Source: Clavelina lepadiformis
Taxonomy: Eukaryota > Chordata > Ascidiacea > Aplousobranchia > Clavelinidae
Length of the DNA stretch: 64,000 nt
NCBI RefSeq assembly: GCF_947623445.1
Contig: NC_135245.1
Location: forward strand, 6,331,501-6,395,500
Reading direction: 5' to 3'
Shown here: positions 8,147 to 19,933 of the stretch, one piece after another
How the letters are laid out: the number at the start of each line of letters is the position of its first letter
Numbering within the stretch: position 1 is the stretch's first letter
Notes under the pieces: model-generated
The model's input: the letters and a program-made list of their open reading frames with translations, nothing else
Databases searched by the model: none
Told to the model about the DNA's origin: nothing
Made by a program: the position numbers and the translations under genes

Positions 8147-8310
8147 TGCAGCAAATATAGTTGATTAATTGCCTTGCCCATTCAAGGATTGGTAATGCAG
8201 AAGTGGTAATTGATGTGCCTTCTTTGCTTGGTTTAACCCGTCAAATAGTCAGTTGTTTAGAAAAATAAACTTTGAGCATCCGAATGTTATCCAAAGAGAC
8301 AACTTAGCGA

Positions 8311-8383
8311 TGTTTCCACCCAGGATCGAACTGGAGACCTTTCGCGTGTGAGGCGAACGTGATAACCTCTACACTACGGAAAC
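8311..8383 (-). tRNA. tRNA-Val-CAC: tRNA-Val(CAC), unit 2
   Basis: Two changes, one in the acceptor and one in the T-stem; both turn a G-C pair into a G.U wobble, so the cloverleaf still closes. Confidence 0.94.
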
Positions 8384-8789
8384 AGGACATTGGTCGAGCA
8401 TGGAAATAGCAATTAAATTTTTTAAAAAGCAGTTGCATTAAGTGTGAAAATAAAAATGCGTAAATAGACGTTGAAACTCTTCTCACCCAGGGTCGGACTG
8501 GATACTTTTCGCGTGTAAAATGAACGGGATAACAATTACAGTACCAGAACCGATAGCGGAAAGCAAGGTTTTTTGATTTTATTTAGCAAAATTCTATTTG
8601 TTTGTTAGACGATAATGGATATTTGGAATGTTTCAGTTGAGCCAAAATTGTAGATTGGCCGCTTTTTCGGCCTGGCATCAAACCTGGAAAGTGCTTCGTG
8701 TAAAATGACATTTGTCTGTATACGGAAGCACTTTTTTTATATCAAATCCGGGCATTCTTTTTAGTGTTCAACTTCGTAAGGACGACTCA

Positions 8790-8862
8790 TGTTTCCGCCC
8801 AAGATCGAACTGGGGACCTTTCGCGTGTTAGGCGAACGTGATAACCACTACACTACGGAAAC
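8790..8862 (-). tRNA. tRNA-Val-AAC: tRNA-Val(AAC), unit 2
   Basis: C61 of the T-stem is T, weakening the conserved G53-C61 pair and the B box. Confidence 0.92.
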
Positions 8863-9128
8863 ACGACAGTCGTAGGTTGACGCAGTTTAATTATCTTTTC
8901 AAATTTTGCTTATGTCCGGAAAAGAGAGCAGAAACCGGTTCATTGTAAATGTTTCGCTCATATCTTCTGTATCTATCGGATAATAGCCACAAGCTCGGTG
9001 GTTTGAATACAAATTGGGTGAAGGAAACATTACGACTATTTTATTCAGTAAATGATATTTGATGTTTTGTGTGTCTTGCTGAAGATCGCACTGAAACGGT
9101 CAACTTAACATAGCGATGCTAGCAGAAA

Positions 9129-9200
9129 TGCCTCCAGTGAGAATTGAACTCACGACCCCTGGTTTACAAGAACAGTTCTCTACCCCTGAACTATGGAGGC
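9129..9200 (-). tRNA. tRNA-Thr-TGT: tRNA-Thr(TGT), unit 2, weakened anticodon stem
   Basis: The anticodon stem reads CTGTT facing ACCAG, a T.C mismatch at 30:40, in addition to the mismatched D-stem of this block. Function is doubtful. Confidence 0.82.
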
Positions 9201-9343
9201 GGCTACGATGTGGCGTCCTGATATCATTTCCTTTACCAATCTTGAAGACAATAACCATGCAAGAAGAATTAATCAGACTTAATAACGTGTTGGCAATAAA
9301 ACTTCGAATTCCACAAAAGCAATCTCAGAAAAGACGGACGTAC

Positions 9344-9415
9344 GGCGCCATGGCTTAGTGGCAAAGCGCCTGTCTAGTAAACAGGAGATCCTGGGTTCGA
9401 ATCCCAGTGGTGCCT
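9344..9415 (+). tRNA. tRNA-Thr-AGT: tRNA-Thr(AGT), unit 2
   Basis: Array consensus; the A box, B box and all stems are intact. Confidence 0.97.
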
Positions 9416-10416
9416 TTGTAACAAAACAGACAGCTAAGCATCGTGCTTTAACATTGGACTACCGGGTTCCGTGAAATCTTTCTTTGTTTTATTATACAGT
9501 AAATTTACTAAAAGACTGTTTACTTGAAAATCCTCGATGGGGCTCTCTGAATTTTTTCCCGTCAATTTAGTATGCTTTGAACTACCATTCCATAAAATGC
9601 AATCGAAAAACAATGATTCAAACTTTTTTTACAGAGGCGCAAAATAAACACTAGAATTTTTAGTCTAAAATCCCAATTTTAGCTACTTTCATGCTAATTT
9701 TTAACATCGAATCCTAGTGGTGCATGCCTTTGTAACAAAACAGACAGCTAAGCATCGTGCTTTAACATTGGACTACCGGGTTCCGTGAAATCTTTCTTTG
9801 TTTTATTATACAGTAAATTTACTAAAAGACTGATTACTTGAAAATCCTCGATGGGGCTCTCTGAATTTTTTCCCGTCAATTTAGTATGCTTTGAACTACC
9901 ATTCCATAAAATGCAATCGAAAAACAATGATTCAAACTTTTTTTACAGAGGCGCAAAAAAAACACTAGGATTTTTAGTCTAAAATCCCAATTTTAGCTAC
10001 TTTCATGCTAATTTTTAGCATATTTCTGCACACGACCTGGGACATTGAAGCACGCCAACTGCTAGTGTAATTCCCAGGCTAGAAACACCACCAACCACGC
10101 TGCATTCTGATTGGTCTAAACATGTATTTAAAGCCCTACGTAGGAGTACAACAAATTCATAAAGATCTTAGTTTTAGTTATTTGACGCTTCCTGAACCAC
10201 CAAGCTTTCGTTTAACAGCCGAACACCCTAGCCGATTGAGCAGAAAGAATCTTGCAGCAAATATAGTTGATTAATTGCCTTGCCCATTCAAGGATTGGTA
10301 ATGCAGAAGTGGTAATTGATGTGCCTTCTTTGCTTGGTTTAACCCGTCAAATAGTCAGTTGTTTAGAAAAATAAACTTTGAGCATCCGAATGTTATCCAA
10401 AGAGACAACTTAGCGA

Positions 10417-10489
10417 TGTTTCCACCCAGGATCGAACTGGAGACCTTTCGCGTGTGAGGCGAACGTGATAACCTCTACACTACGGAAAC
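10417..10489 (-). tRNA. tRNA-Val-CAC: tRNA-Val(CAC), unit 3
   Basis: Identical to the unit 2 gene, with the same two wobble-forming changes. Confidence 0.94.
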
Positions 10490-10895
10490 AGGACATTGGT
10501 CGAGCATGGAAATAGCAATTAAATTTTTTAAAAAGCAGTTGCATTAAGTGTGAAAATAAAAATGCGTAAATAGACGTTGAAACTCTTCTCACCCAGGGTC
10601 GGACTGGATACTTTTCGCGTGTAAAATGAACGGGATAACAATTACAGTACCAGAACCGATAGCGGAAAGCAAGGTTTTTTGATTTTATTTAGCAAAATTC
10701 TATTTGTTTGTTAGACGATAATGGATATTTGGAATGTTTCAGTTGAGCCAAAATTGTAGATTGGCCGCTTTTTCGGCCTGGCATCAAACCTGGAAAGTGC
10801 TTCGTGTAAAATGACATTTGTCTGTATACGGAAGCACTTTTTTTATATCAAATCCGGGCATTCTTTTTAGTGTTCAACTTCGTAAGGACGACTCA

Positions 10896-10968
10896 TGTTT
10901 CCGCCCAAGATCGAACTGGGGACCTTTCGCGTGTTAGGCGAACGTGATAACCACTACACTACGGAAAC
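10896..10968 (-). tRNA. tRNA-Val-AAC: tRNA-Val(AAC), unit 3
   Basis: Same C61-to-T change as unit 2. Confidence 0.92.
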
Positions 10969-11234
10969 ACGACAGTCGTAGGTTGACGCAGTTTAATTAT
11001 CTTTTCAAATTTTGCTTATGTCCGGAAAAGAGAGCAGAAACCGGTTCATTGTAAATGTTTCGCTCATATCTTCTGTATCTATCGGATAATAGCCACAAGC
11101 TCGGTGGTTTGAATACAAATTGGGTGAAGGAAACATTACGACTATTTTATTCAGTAAATGATATTTGATGTTTTGTGTGTCTTGCTGAAGATCGCACTGA
11201 AACGGTCAACTTAACATAGCGATGCTAGCAGAAA

Positions 11235-11306
11235 TGCCTCCAGTGAGAATTGAACTCACGACCCCTGGTTTACAAGAACAGTTCTCTACCCCTGAACTAT
11301 GGAGGC
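11235..11306 (-). tRNA. tRNA-Thr-TGT: tRNA-Thr(TGT), unit 3, weakened anticodon stem
   Basis: Shares the 30:40 mismatch with unit 2, so the lesion was copied with the unit. Confidence 0.82.
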
Positions 11307-11449
11307 GGCTACGATGTGGCGCCCTGATATCATTTCCTTTACCAATCTTGAAGACAATAACCATGCAAGAAGAATTAATCAGACTTAATAACGTGTTGGC
11401 AATAAAACTTCGAATTCCACAAAAGCAATCTCAGAAAAGACGGACGTAC

Positions 11450-11521
11450 GGCGCCATGGCTTAGTGGCAAAGCGCCTGTCTAGTAAACAGGAGATCCTGG
11501 GTTCGAATCCCAGTGGTGCCT
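11450..11521 (+). tRNA. tRNA-Thr-AGT: tRNA-Thr(AGT), unit 3
   Basis: Consensus gene. One base is missing in the spacer between it and Thr(TGT), as in unit 2. Confidence 0.97.
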
Positions 11522-12208
11522 TTGTAACAAAACAGACAGCTAAGCATCGTGCTTTAACATTGGACTACCGGGTTCCGTGAAATCTTTCTTTGTTTTATTA
11601 TACAGTAAATTTACTAAAAGACTGATTACTTGAAAATCCTCGATGGGGCTCTCTGAATTTTTTCCCGTCAATTTAGTATGCTTTGAACTACCATTCCATA
11701 AAATGCAATCGAAAAACAATGATTCAAACTTTTTTTACAGAGGCGCAAAAAAAACACTAGGATTTTTAGTCTAAAATCCCAATTTTAGCTACTTTCATGC
11801 TAATTTTTAGCATATTTCTGCACACGACCTGGGACATTGAAGCACGCCAACTGCTAGTGTAATTCCCAGGCTAGAAACACCACCAACCACGCTGCATTCT
11901 GATTGGTCTAAACATGTATTTAAAGCCCTACGTAGGAGTACAACAAATTCATAAAGATCTTAGTTTTAGTTATTTGACGCTTCCTGAACCACCAAGCTTT
12001 CGTTTAACAGCCGAACACCCTAGCCGATTGAGCAGAAAGAATCTTGCAGCAAATATAGTTGATTAATTGCCTTGCCCATTCAAGGATTGGTAATGCAGAA
12101 GTGGTAATTGATGTGCCTTCTTTGCTTGGTTTAACCCGTCAAATAGTCAGTTGTTTAGAAAAATAAACTTTGAGCATCCGAATGTTATCCAAAGAGACAA
12201 CTTAGCGA

Positions 12209-12281
12209 TGTTTCCGCCCAGGATCGAACTGGGGACCTTTCGCGTGTGAGGCGAACGTGATAACCTCTACACTACGGAAAC
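12209..12281 (-). tRNA. tRNA-Val-CAC: tRNA-Val(CAC), unit 4
   Basis: Consensus sequence, anticodon CAC. Confidence 0.97.
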
Positions 12282-12684
12282 AGGACATTGGTCGAGCATG
12301 GAAATAGCAATTAAATTTTTTAAAAAGCAGTTGCATTAAGTGTGAAATTAAAAATGCGTAAATAGACGTTGAAACTGTTCTCACCCAGGGTCGGACTGGA
12401 TATTTTCGCGTGTAAAATGAACGGGATAACAATTACAGTACCAGAACCGATAGCGGAAAGCAAGGTTTTTTATTTTATTTAGCAAAATTCTATTTGTTTG
12501 TTAGACGATAATGGATATTTGGAATGTTTCAGTTGAGCCAAGTTGTAGATTGGCCGCTTTTTCGGCCTGGCATCAAACCTGGAAAGTGCTTCGTGTAAAA
12601 TGACATTTGTCTGTATACGGAAGCACTTTTTTTATATCAAATCCGGGCATTCTTTTTAGTGTTCAACTTCGTAAGGACGACTCA

Positions 12685-12757
12685 TGTTTCCGCCCAGGAT
12701 CGAACTGGGGACCTTTCGCGTGTTAGGCGAACGTGATAACCACTACACTACGGAAAC
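12685..12757 (-). tRNA. tRNA-Val-AAC: tRNA-Val(AAC), unit 4
   Basis: Consensus sequence, anticodon AAC. Confidence 0.97.
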
Positions 12758-13023
12758 ACGACAGTCGTAGGTTGACGCAGTTTAATTATCTTTTCAAATT
12801 TTGCTTATGTCCGGAAAAGAGAGCAGAAACCGGTTCATTGTAAATGTTTCGCTCATATCTTCTGTATCTATCGGATAATAGCCTTAAGCTCAGTGGTTTG
12901 AATACAAATTGGGTGAAGGAAACATTACGACTATTTTATTCAGTAAATGATATTTGATGTTTTGTGTGTCTTGCTGAAGATCGCACTGAAACGGTCAACT
13001 TAACATAGCGATGCTAGCAGAAA

Positions 13024-13095
13024 TGCCTCCATTGAGAATTGAACTCACGACCCCTGGTTTACAAGACCAGTTCTCTACCCCTGAACTATGGAGGC
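13024..13095 (-). tRNA. tRNA-Thr-TGT: tRNA-Thr(TGT), unit 4
   Basis: C65 is A, opening the outermost T-stem pair; the anticodon arm is intact. Confidence 0.88.
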
Positions 13096-13239
13096 GGCTA
13101 CGATGTGGCACCCTGATATCATTTCCTTTACCAATCTTGAAGACAATAACCATGCAAGAAGAATTAATCAGACTAAATCAACGTGATGGCAATAAAACTT
13201 CGAATTGCAGAAGAGCAATCTCAGAAAAGACGGACGTAC

Positions 13240-13311
13240 GGCGCCATGGCTTAGTGGCAAAGCACCTGTCTAGTAAACAGGAGATCCTGGGTTCGAATCC
13301 CAGTGGTGCCT
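13240..13311 (+). tRNA. tRNA-Thr-AGT: tRNA-Thr(AGT), unit 4
   Basis: One G-to-A change at the D-stem/anticodon-stem junction (AGCACC for AGCGCC). Confidence 0.9.
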
Positions 13312-14312
13312 TTGTAACAAAACAGACAGGTAAGCATCGTGCTTTAACATTGGACTACCGGGTTCCGTGAAATCTTTCTTTATTTTATTATACAGTAAAT
13401 TTACTAAAAGACTGATTACTTGAAAATCCTCGATGGGGCTCTCTGAATTTTTTCCCGTCAATTTAGTATGCTTTGAACTACCATTCCATAAAATGCAATC
13501 GAAAAACAATGATTCAAACTTTTTTTACAGAGGCGCAAAATAAACACTAGAATTTTTAGTCTAAAATCCCAATTTTAGCTACTTTCATGCTAATTTTTAA
13601 CATCGAATCCTAGTGGTGCATGCCTTTGTAACAAAACAGACAGCTAAGCATTGTGCTTTAACATTGGACTACCGGGTTCCGTGAAATCTTTCTTTGTTTT
13701 ATTATACAGTAAATTTACTAAAAGACTGATTACTTGAAAATCCTCGATGGGGCTCTCTGAATTTTTTCCCGTCAATTTAGTATGCTTTGAACTACCATTA
13801 CATAAAATGCAATCGAAAAACAATGATTCAAACTTTTTTTACAGAGGCGCAAAACAAACACTAGGATTTTTAGTCTAAAATCCCAATTTTAGCTACTTTC
13901 ATGCTAATTTTTAGCATATTTCTGCACACGACCTGGGACATTGAAGCACGCCAACTGCTAGTGTAATTCCCAGGCTAGAAACACCACCAACCACGCTGCA
14001 TTCTGATTGGTCTAAACATGTATTTAAAGCCCTACGTAGGAGTACAACAAATTCATAAAGATCTTAGTTTTAGTTATTTGACGCTTCCTGAACCACCAAG
14101 CTTTCGTTTAACAGCCGAACACCCTAGCCGATTGAGCAGAAAGAATCTTGCAGCAAATATAGTTGATTAATTGCATTGCCCATTCAAGGATTGGTAATGC
14201 AGAAGTGGTAATTGATGTGCCTTCTTTGCTTGGTTTAACCCGTCAAATAGTCAGTTGTTTAGAAAAATAAACTTTGAGCATCCGAATGTTATCCAAAGAG
14301 ACAACTTAGCGA

Positions 14313-14385
14313 TGTTTCCGCCCAGGATCGAACTGGGGACCTTTCGCGTGTGAGGCGAACGTGATAACCTCTACACTACGAAAAC
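14313..14385 (-). tRNA. tRNA-Val-CAC: tRNA-Val(CAC), unit 5
   Basis: Acceptor position 5 is T, making a T.G wobble; otherwise consensus. Confidence 0.94.
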
Positions 14386-14787
14386 AGGACATTGGTCGAG
14401 CATGGAAATAGCAATTAAATTTTTTAAAAAGTAGTTGCATTAAGTGTGAAAATAAAAATGCGTAAATAGACGTTGAAACTGTTCTCACCCAAGGTCGGAC
14501 TGGATATTTTTGCGTGTAAAATGAACGGGATAACAATTACAGTACCAGAACCGATAGCGGAAAGCAAGGTTTTTATTTTATTTAGCAAAATTCTATTTGT
14601 TTGTTAGACGATAATGGATATTTGGAATGTTTCAGTTGAGCCAAGTTGTAGATTGGCCGCTTTTTCGGCCTGGCATCAAACCTGGAAAGTGCTTCGTGTA
14701 AAATGACATTTGTCTGTATACGGAAGCACTTTTTTTATATCAAATCCGGGCATTCTTTTTAGTGTTCAACTTCGTAAGGACGACTCA

Positions 14788-14860
14788 TGTTTCCGCCCAG
14801 GATCGAACTGGGGACCTTTCGCGTGTTAGGCGAACGTGATAACCACTACACTACGGAAAC
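14788..14860 (-). tRNA. tRNA-Val-AAC: tRNA-Val(AAC), unit 5
   Basis: Consensus sequence. Confidence 0.97.
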
Positions 14861-15126
14861 ACGACAGTCGTAGGTTGACGCAGTTTAATTATCTTTTCAA
14901 ATTTTGCTTATGTCCGGAAAAGAGAGCAGAAACCGGTTCATTGTAAATGTTTCGCTCATATCTTCTGTATCTATCGGATAATAGCCTTAAGCTCGGTGGT
15001 TTGAATACAAATTGGGTGAAGGAAACATTACGACTATTTTATTCAGTAAATGATATTTGATGTTTTGTGTGTCTTGCTGAAGATCGCACTGAAACGGTAA
15101 ACTTAACATAGCGATGCTAGCAGAAT

Positions 15127-15198
15127 TGCCTCCAGTGAGAATTGAACTCACGACCCCTGGTTTGCAAGACCAGTTCTCTACCCCTGAACTATGGAGGC
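15127..15198 (-). tRNA. tRNA with Thr body and Ala anticodon (TGC), unit 5
   Basis: The whole body is that of Thr(TGT), but the anticodon loop is CTTGCAA, so the anticodon is TGC, which would read alanine GCA. No other copy in the window shows this. Acceptor, anticodon stem and T-arm are intact; the D-stem is the mismatched type of units 1-11. Whether it is charged with Thr or Ala, or expressed at all, cannot be told from the sequence. Confidence 0.88.
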
Positions 15199-15342
15199 GG
15201 CTACGATGTGGCGCCCTGATATCATTTCCTTTACCAATCTTGAAGACAATAACCATGCAAGAAGAATTAATCAGACTAAATCAACGTGATGGCAATAAAA
15301 CTTCGAATTGCAGAAGAGCAATCTCAGAAAAGACGGACGTAC

Positions 15343-15413
15343 GGCGCCATGGCTTAGTGGCAAAGCGCCTGTCTAGTAAACGGAGATCCTGGGTTCGAAT
15401 CCCAGTGGTGCCT
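15343..15413 (+). pseudogene. damaged tRNA-Thr(AGT), unit 5
   Basis: One base is missing from the 3' side of the anticodon stem (AAACGG for AAACAGG), so the stem cannot close in register. The 5' half and T-arm are consensus. Confidence 0.85.
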
Positions 15414-16413
15414 TTGTAACAAAACAGACAGGTAAGCATCGTGCTTTAACATTGGACTACCGGGTTCCGTGAAATCTTTCTTTATTTTATTATACAGTAA
15501 ATTTACTAAAAGACTGATTACTTGAAAATCCTCGATGGGGCTCTCTGAATTTTTTCCCGTCAATTTAGTATGCTTTGAACTACCATTCCATAAAATGCAA
15601 TCGAAAAATAATGATTCAAACTTTTTTTACAGAGGCGCAAAATAAACACTAGAATTTTTAGTCTAAAATCCCAATTTTAGCTACTTTCATGCTAATTTTT
15701 AACATCGAATCCTAGTGGTGCATGCCTTTGTAACAAAACAGACAGCTAAGCATCGTGCTTTAACATTGGACTACCGGGTTCCGTGAAATCTTTCTTTGTT
15801 TTATTATACAGTAAATTTACTAAAAGACTGATTACTTGAAAATCCTCGATGGGGCTCTCTGAATTTTTTCCCGTCAATTTAGTATGCTTTGAACTACCAT
15901 TCCGTAAAATGCAATCGAAAAACAATGATTCAAACTTTTTTTACAGAGGCGCAAAACAAACACTAGGATTTTTAGTCTAAAATCCCAATTTTAGCTACTT
16001 TCATGCTAATTTTTAGCATATTTCTGCACACGACCTGGGACATTGAAGCACGCCAACTGCTAGTGTAATTCCCAGGCTAGAAACACCACCAACCACGCTG
16101 CATTCTGATTGGTCTAAACATGTATTTAAAGCCCTACGTAGGAGTACAACAAATTCATAAAGATCTTAGTTTTAGTTATTTGACGCTTCCTGAACCACCA
16201 AGCTTTCGTTTAACAGCCGAACACCCTAGCCGATTGAGCAGAAAGAATCTTGCAGCAAATATAGTTGATTAATTGCCTTGCCCATTCAAGGATTTAAATG
16301 CAGAAGTGGTGATTGATGTGCCTTCTTTGCTTGGTTTAACCCGTCAAATAGTCAGTTGTTTAGAAAAATAAACTTTGAGCATCCGAATGTTATCCAAAGA
16401 GACAACTTAGCGA

Positions 16414-16486
16414 TGTTTCCGCCCAGGATCGAACTGGGGACCTTTCGCGTGTGAGGCGAACGTGATAACCTCTACACTACGGAAAC
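16414..16486 (-). tRNA. tRNA-Val-CAC: tRNA-Val(CAC), unit 6
   Basis: Consensus sequence. Confidence 0.97.
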
Positions 16487-16888
16487 AGGACATTGGTCGA
16501 GCATGGAAATAGCAATTAAATTTTTTAAAAAGTAGTTGCATTAAGTGTGAAAATAAAAATGCGTAAATAGACGTTGAAACTGTTCTCACCCAGGGTCGGA
16601 CTGGATTTTTCGCGTGTAAAATGAACGGGATAACAATTACAGTACCAGAACCGATAGCGGAAAGCAAGGTTTTTTATTTTATTTAGCAAAATTCTATTTG
16701 TTTGTTAGACGATAATGGATATTTGGAATGTTTCAGTTGAGCCAAGTTGTAGATTGGCCGCTTTTTCGGCCTGGCATCAAACCTGGAAAGTGCTTCGTGT
16801 AAAATGACATTTTTCTGTATACGGAAGCACTTTTTTTATATCAAATCCGGGCATTCTTTTTAGTGTTCAACATCGTAAGGACGACTCA

Positions 16889-16961
16889 TGTTTCCGCCCA
16901 GGATCGAACTGGGGACCTTTCGCGTGTTAGGCGAACGTGATAACCACTACACTACGGAAAC
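16889..16961 (-). tRNA. tRNA-Val-AAC: tRNA-Val(AAC), unit 6
   Basis: Consensus sequence. Confidence 0.97.
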
Positions 16962-17227
16962 ACGACAGTCGTAGGTTGACGCAGTTTAATTATCTTTTCA
17001 AATTTTGCTTATGTCCGGAAAAGAGAGCAGAAACCGGTTCATTGTAAATGTTTCGCTCATATCTTCTGTATCTATCGGATAATAGCCACAAGCTCGGTGG
17101 TTTGAATACAAATTGGGTGAAGGAAACATTACGACTATTTTATTCAGTAAATGATATTTGATGTTTTGTGTGTCTTGCTGAAGATCGCACTGAAACGGTA
17201 AACTTAACATAGCGATGCTAGCAGAAA

Positions 17228-17299
17228 TGCCTCCAGTGAGAATTGAACTCACGACCCCTGGTTTACAAGACCAGTTCTCTACCCTTGAACTATGGAGGC
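17228..17299 (-). tRNA. tRNA-Thr-TGT: tRNA-Thr(TGT), unit 6
   Basis: One D-loop G is A (CAAGGGT for CAGGGGT); anticodon and T arms are consensus. Confidence 0.92.
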
Positions 17300-17443
17300 G
17301 GCTACGATGTGGCGCCCTGATATCATTTCCTTTACCAATCTTGAAGACAATAACCATGCAAGAAGAATTAATCAGACTTAATCAACGTGATGGCAATAAA
17401 ACTTCGAATTGCAGAAGAGCAATCTCAGAAAAGTCGGACGTAC

Positions 17444-17515
17444 GGCGCCATGGCTTAGTGGCAAAGCGCCTGTCTAGTAAACAGGAGATCCTGGTTTCGA
17501 ATCCCAGTGGTGCCT
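17444..17515 (+). tRNA. tRNA-Thr-AGT: tRNA-Thr(AGT), unit 6, B-box change
   Basis: G53 is T (CTGGTTTCGAA), breaking the conserved G53-C61 pair and the first G pair of the B box. The same change recurs in units 8-11. Confidence 0.83.
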
Positions 17516-18830
17516 TTGTAACAAAACAGACAGCTAAGCATCGTGCTTTAACATTGGACTACCGGGTTCCGTGAAATCTTTCTTTATTTTATTATACAGT
17601 AAATTTACTAAAATACTGATTACTTGAAAATCCTCGATGGGGCTCTCTGAATTTTTTCCCGTCAATTTAGTATGCTTTGAACTACCATTCCATAAAATGC
17701 AATCGAAAAACAATGATTCAAACTTTTTTTACAGAGGCGCAAAATAAACACTAGAATTTTTAGTCTAAAATCCCAATTTTAGCTACTTTCATGCTAATTT
17801 TTAACATCGAATCCTAGTGGTGCATGCCTTTGTAACAAAACAGACAGCTAAGCATCGTGCTTTAACATTGGACTACCGGGTTCCGTGAAATCTTTCTTTG
17901 TTTTATTATACAGTAAATTTACTAAAAGACTGATTACTTGAAAATCCTCGATGGGGCTCTTTGAATTTTTTCCCGTCAATTTAGTATGCTTTGAACTACC
18001 ATTCCATAAAATGCAATCGAAAAACAATGATTCAAACTTTTCTTACAGAGGCGCAAAATAAACACTAGAATTTTTAGTCTAAAATCCCAATTTTAGCTAC
18101 TTTCATGCTAATTTTTAACATCGAATCCTAGTGGTGCATGCCTTTGTAACAAAACAGACAGCTAAGCATCGTGCTTTAACATTGGACTACCGGGTTCCGT
18201 GAAATCTTTCTCTGTTTTATTATACAGTAAATTTACTAAAAGACTGATTACTTGAAAATCCTCGATGGGGCTCTTTGAATTTTTTCCCGTCAATTTAGTA
18301 TGCTTTGAACTACCATTCCATAAAATGCAATCGAAAAACAATGATTCAAACTTTTCTTACAGAGGCGCAAAATAAACACTAGAATTTTTAGTCTAAAATC
18401 CCAATTTTAGCTACTTTCATGCTAATTTTTAGCATAATTCTGCACACGACCTGGGACATTGAAGCACGCCAACTGCTAGTGTAATTCCCAGGCTAGAAAC
18501 ACCACCAACCACGCTGCATTCTGATTTGTCTAAACATGTATTTAAAGCCCTACGTAGGAGTACAACAAATTCATAAAGATCTTAGTTTTAGTTATTTGAC
18601 GCTTCCTGAACCACCAAGCTTTCGTTTAACAGCCGAACACCCTAGCCGATTGAGCAGAAAGAATCTTGCAGCAAATATAGTTGATTAATTGCCTTGCCCA
18701 TTCAAGGATTGGTAATGCAGAAGTGGTAATTGATGTGCCTTCTTTGCTTGGTTTAACCCGTCAAATAGTCAGTTGTTTAGAAAAATAAACTTTGAGCATC
18801 CGAATGTTATCCAAAGAGACAACTTAGCGA

Positions 18831-18903
18831 TGTTTCCGCCCAGGATCGAACTGGGGACCTTTCGCGTGTGAGGCGAACGTGATAACCTGTACACTACGGA
18901 AAC
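18831..18903 (-). tRNA. tRNA-Val-CAC: tRNA-Val(CAC), unit 7
   Basis: One D-loop change (GTACAGG for GTAGAGG). Confidence 0.94.
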
Positions 18904-19306
18904 AGGACATTGGTCGAGCATGGAAATAGCAATTAAATTTTTTAAAAAGTAGTTGCATTAAGTGTGAAAATAAAAATGCGTAAATAGACGTTGAAACTGT
19001 TCTCACCCAGGGTCGGACTGGATATTTTCGCGTGTAAAATGAACGGGATAACAATTACAGTACCAGAACCGATAGCGGAAAGCAAGGTTTTTTATTTTAT
19101 TTAGCAAAATTCTATTTGTTTGTTAGACGATAATGGATATTTGGAATGTTTCAGTTGAGCCAAGTTGTAGATTGGCCGCTTTTTCGGCCTGGCATCAAAC
19201 CTGGAAAGTGCTTCGTGTAAAATGACATTTGTCTGTATACGGAAGCACTTTTTTTATATCAAATCCGGGCATTCTTTTTAGTGTTCAACTTCGTAAGGAC
19301 GACTCA

Positions 19307-19379
19307 TGTTTCCGCCCAGGATCGAACTGGGGACCTTTCGCGTGTTAGGCGAACGTGATAACCACTACACTACGGAAAC
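19307..19379 (-). tRNA. tRNA-Val-AAC: tRNA-Val(AAC), unit 7
   Basis: Consensus sequence. Confidence 0.97.
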
Positions 19380-19645
19380 ACGACAGTCGTAGGTTGACGC
19401 AGTTTAATTATGTTTTCAAATTTTGCTTATGTCCGGAAAAGAGAGCAGAAACCGGTTCATTGTAAATGTTTCGCTCATATCTTCTGTATCTATCGGATAA
19501 TAGCCTTAAGCTCAGTGGTTTGAATACAAATTGGGTGAAGGAAACATTACGACTATTTTATTCAGTAAATGATATTTGATGTTTTGTGTGTCTTGCTGAA
19601 GATCGCACTGAAACGGTCAACTTAACATAGCGATGCTAGCAGAAA

Positions 19646-19717
19646 TGCCTCCATTGAGAATTGAACTCACGACCCCTGGTTTACAAGACCAGTTCTCTAC
19701 CCCTGAACTATGGAGGC
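19646..19717 (-). tRNA. tRNA-Thr-TGT: tRNA-Thr(TGT), unit 7
   Basis: Carries the unit 4 T-stem change (C65 to A). Confidence 0.88.
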
Positions 19718-19861
19718 GGCTACGATGTGGCACCCTGATATCATTTCCTTTACCAATCTTGAAGACAATAACCATGCAAGAAGAATTAATCAGACTAAAT
19801 CAACGTGATGGCAATAAAACTTCGAATTGCAGAAGAGCAATCTCAGAAAAGACGGACGTAC

Positions 19862-19933
19862 GGCGCCATGGCTTAGTGGCAAAGCGCCTGTCTAGTAAAC
19901 AGTAGATCCTGGGTTCGAATCCCAGTGGTGCCT
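19862..19933 (+). tRNA. tRNA-Thr-AGT: tRNA-Thr(AGT), unit 7
   Basis: The anticodon stem 3' strand reads ACAGT instead of ACAGG, opening its outermost pair. Confidence 0.88.

Larger units (their letters stand above)
14..8310. repeat. tRNA array unit 1 (contains LINE copy 1)
   Basis: About 1792 bp once the LINE and its target duplication are set aside; one spacer copy. Val(TAC) relic at 182-253. The LINE separates Val(AAC) from Thr(TGT). Confidence 0.93.
8311..10416. repeat. tRNA array unit 2
   Basis: 2106 bp, two spacer copies (second begins near 9705 with a Thr 3' fragment of the CCTAGTGGTGCATGCC type). Val(TAC) relic 8479-8550. Shares private variants with unit 3. Confidence 0.93.
10417..12208. 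repeat. tRNA array unit 3
   Basis: 1792 bp, one spacer copy. Val(TAC) relic 10585-10656. Near twin of unit 2 across all four tRNA genes. Confidence 0.93.
12209..14312. repeat. tRNA array unit 4
   Basis: 2104 bp, two spacer copies. Val(TAC) relic 12377-12447 with a better-paired acceptor than in most units. Confidence 0.93.
14313..16413. repeat. tRNA array unit 5
   Basis: 2101 bp, two spacer copies. Val(TAC) relic 14481-14551. Carries the Thr-body gene with a TGC anticodon and a damaged Thr(AGT). Confidence 0.93.
16414..18830. repeat. tRNA array unit 6
   Basis: 2417 bp, three spacer copies. Val(TAC) relic 16582-16651, two bases shorter than usual in its variable region. Confidence 0.93.

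Noticed and set aside
8194-8260. Possible further tRNA relic around GCAGAAGTGGTAATTG and GGTTTAACCC on the plus strand
   Set aside because: A-box and B-box-like strings are too close together and no stems form; too weak to claim.
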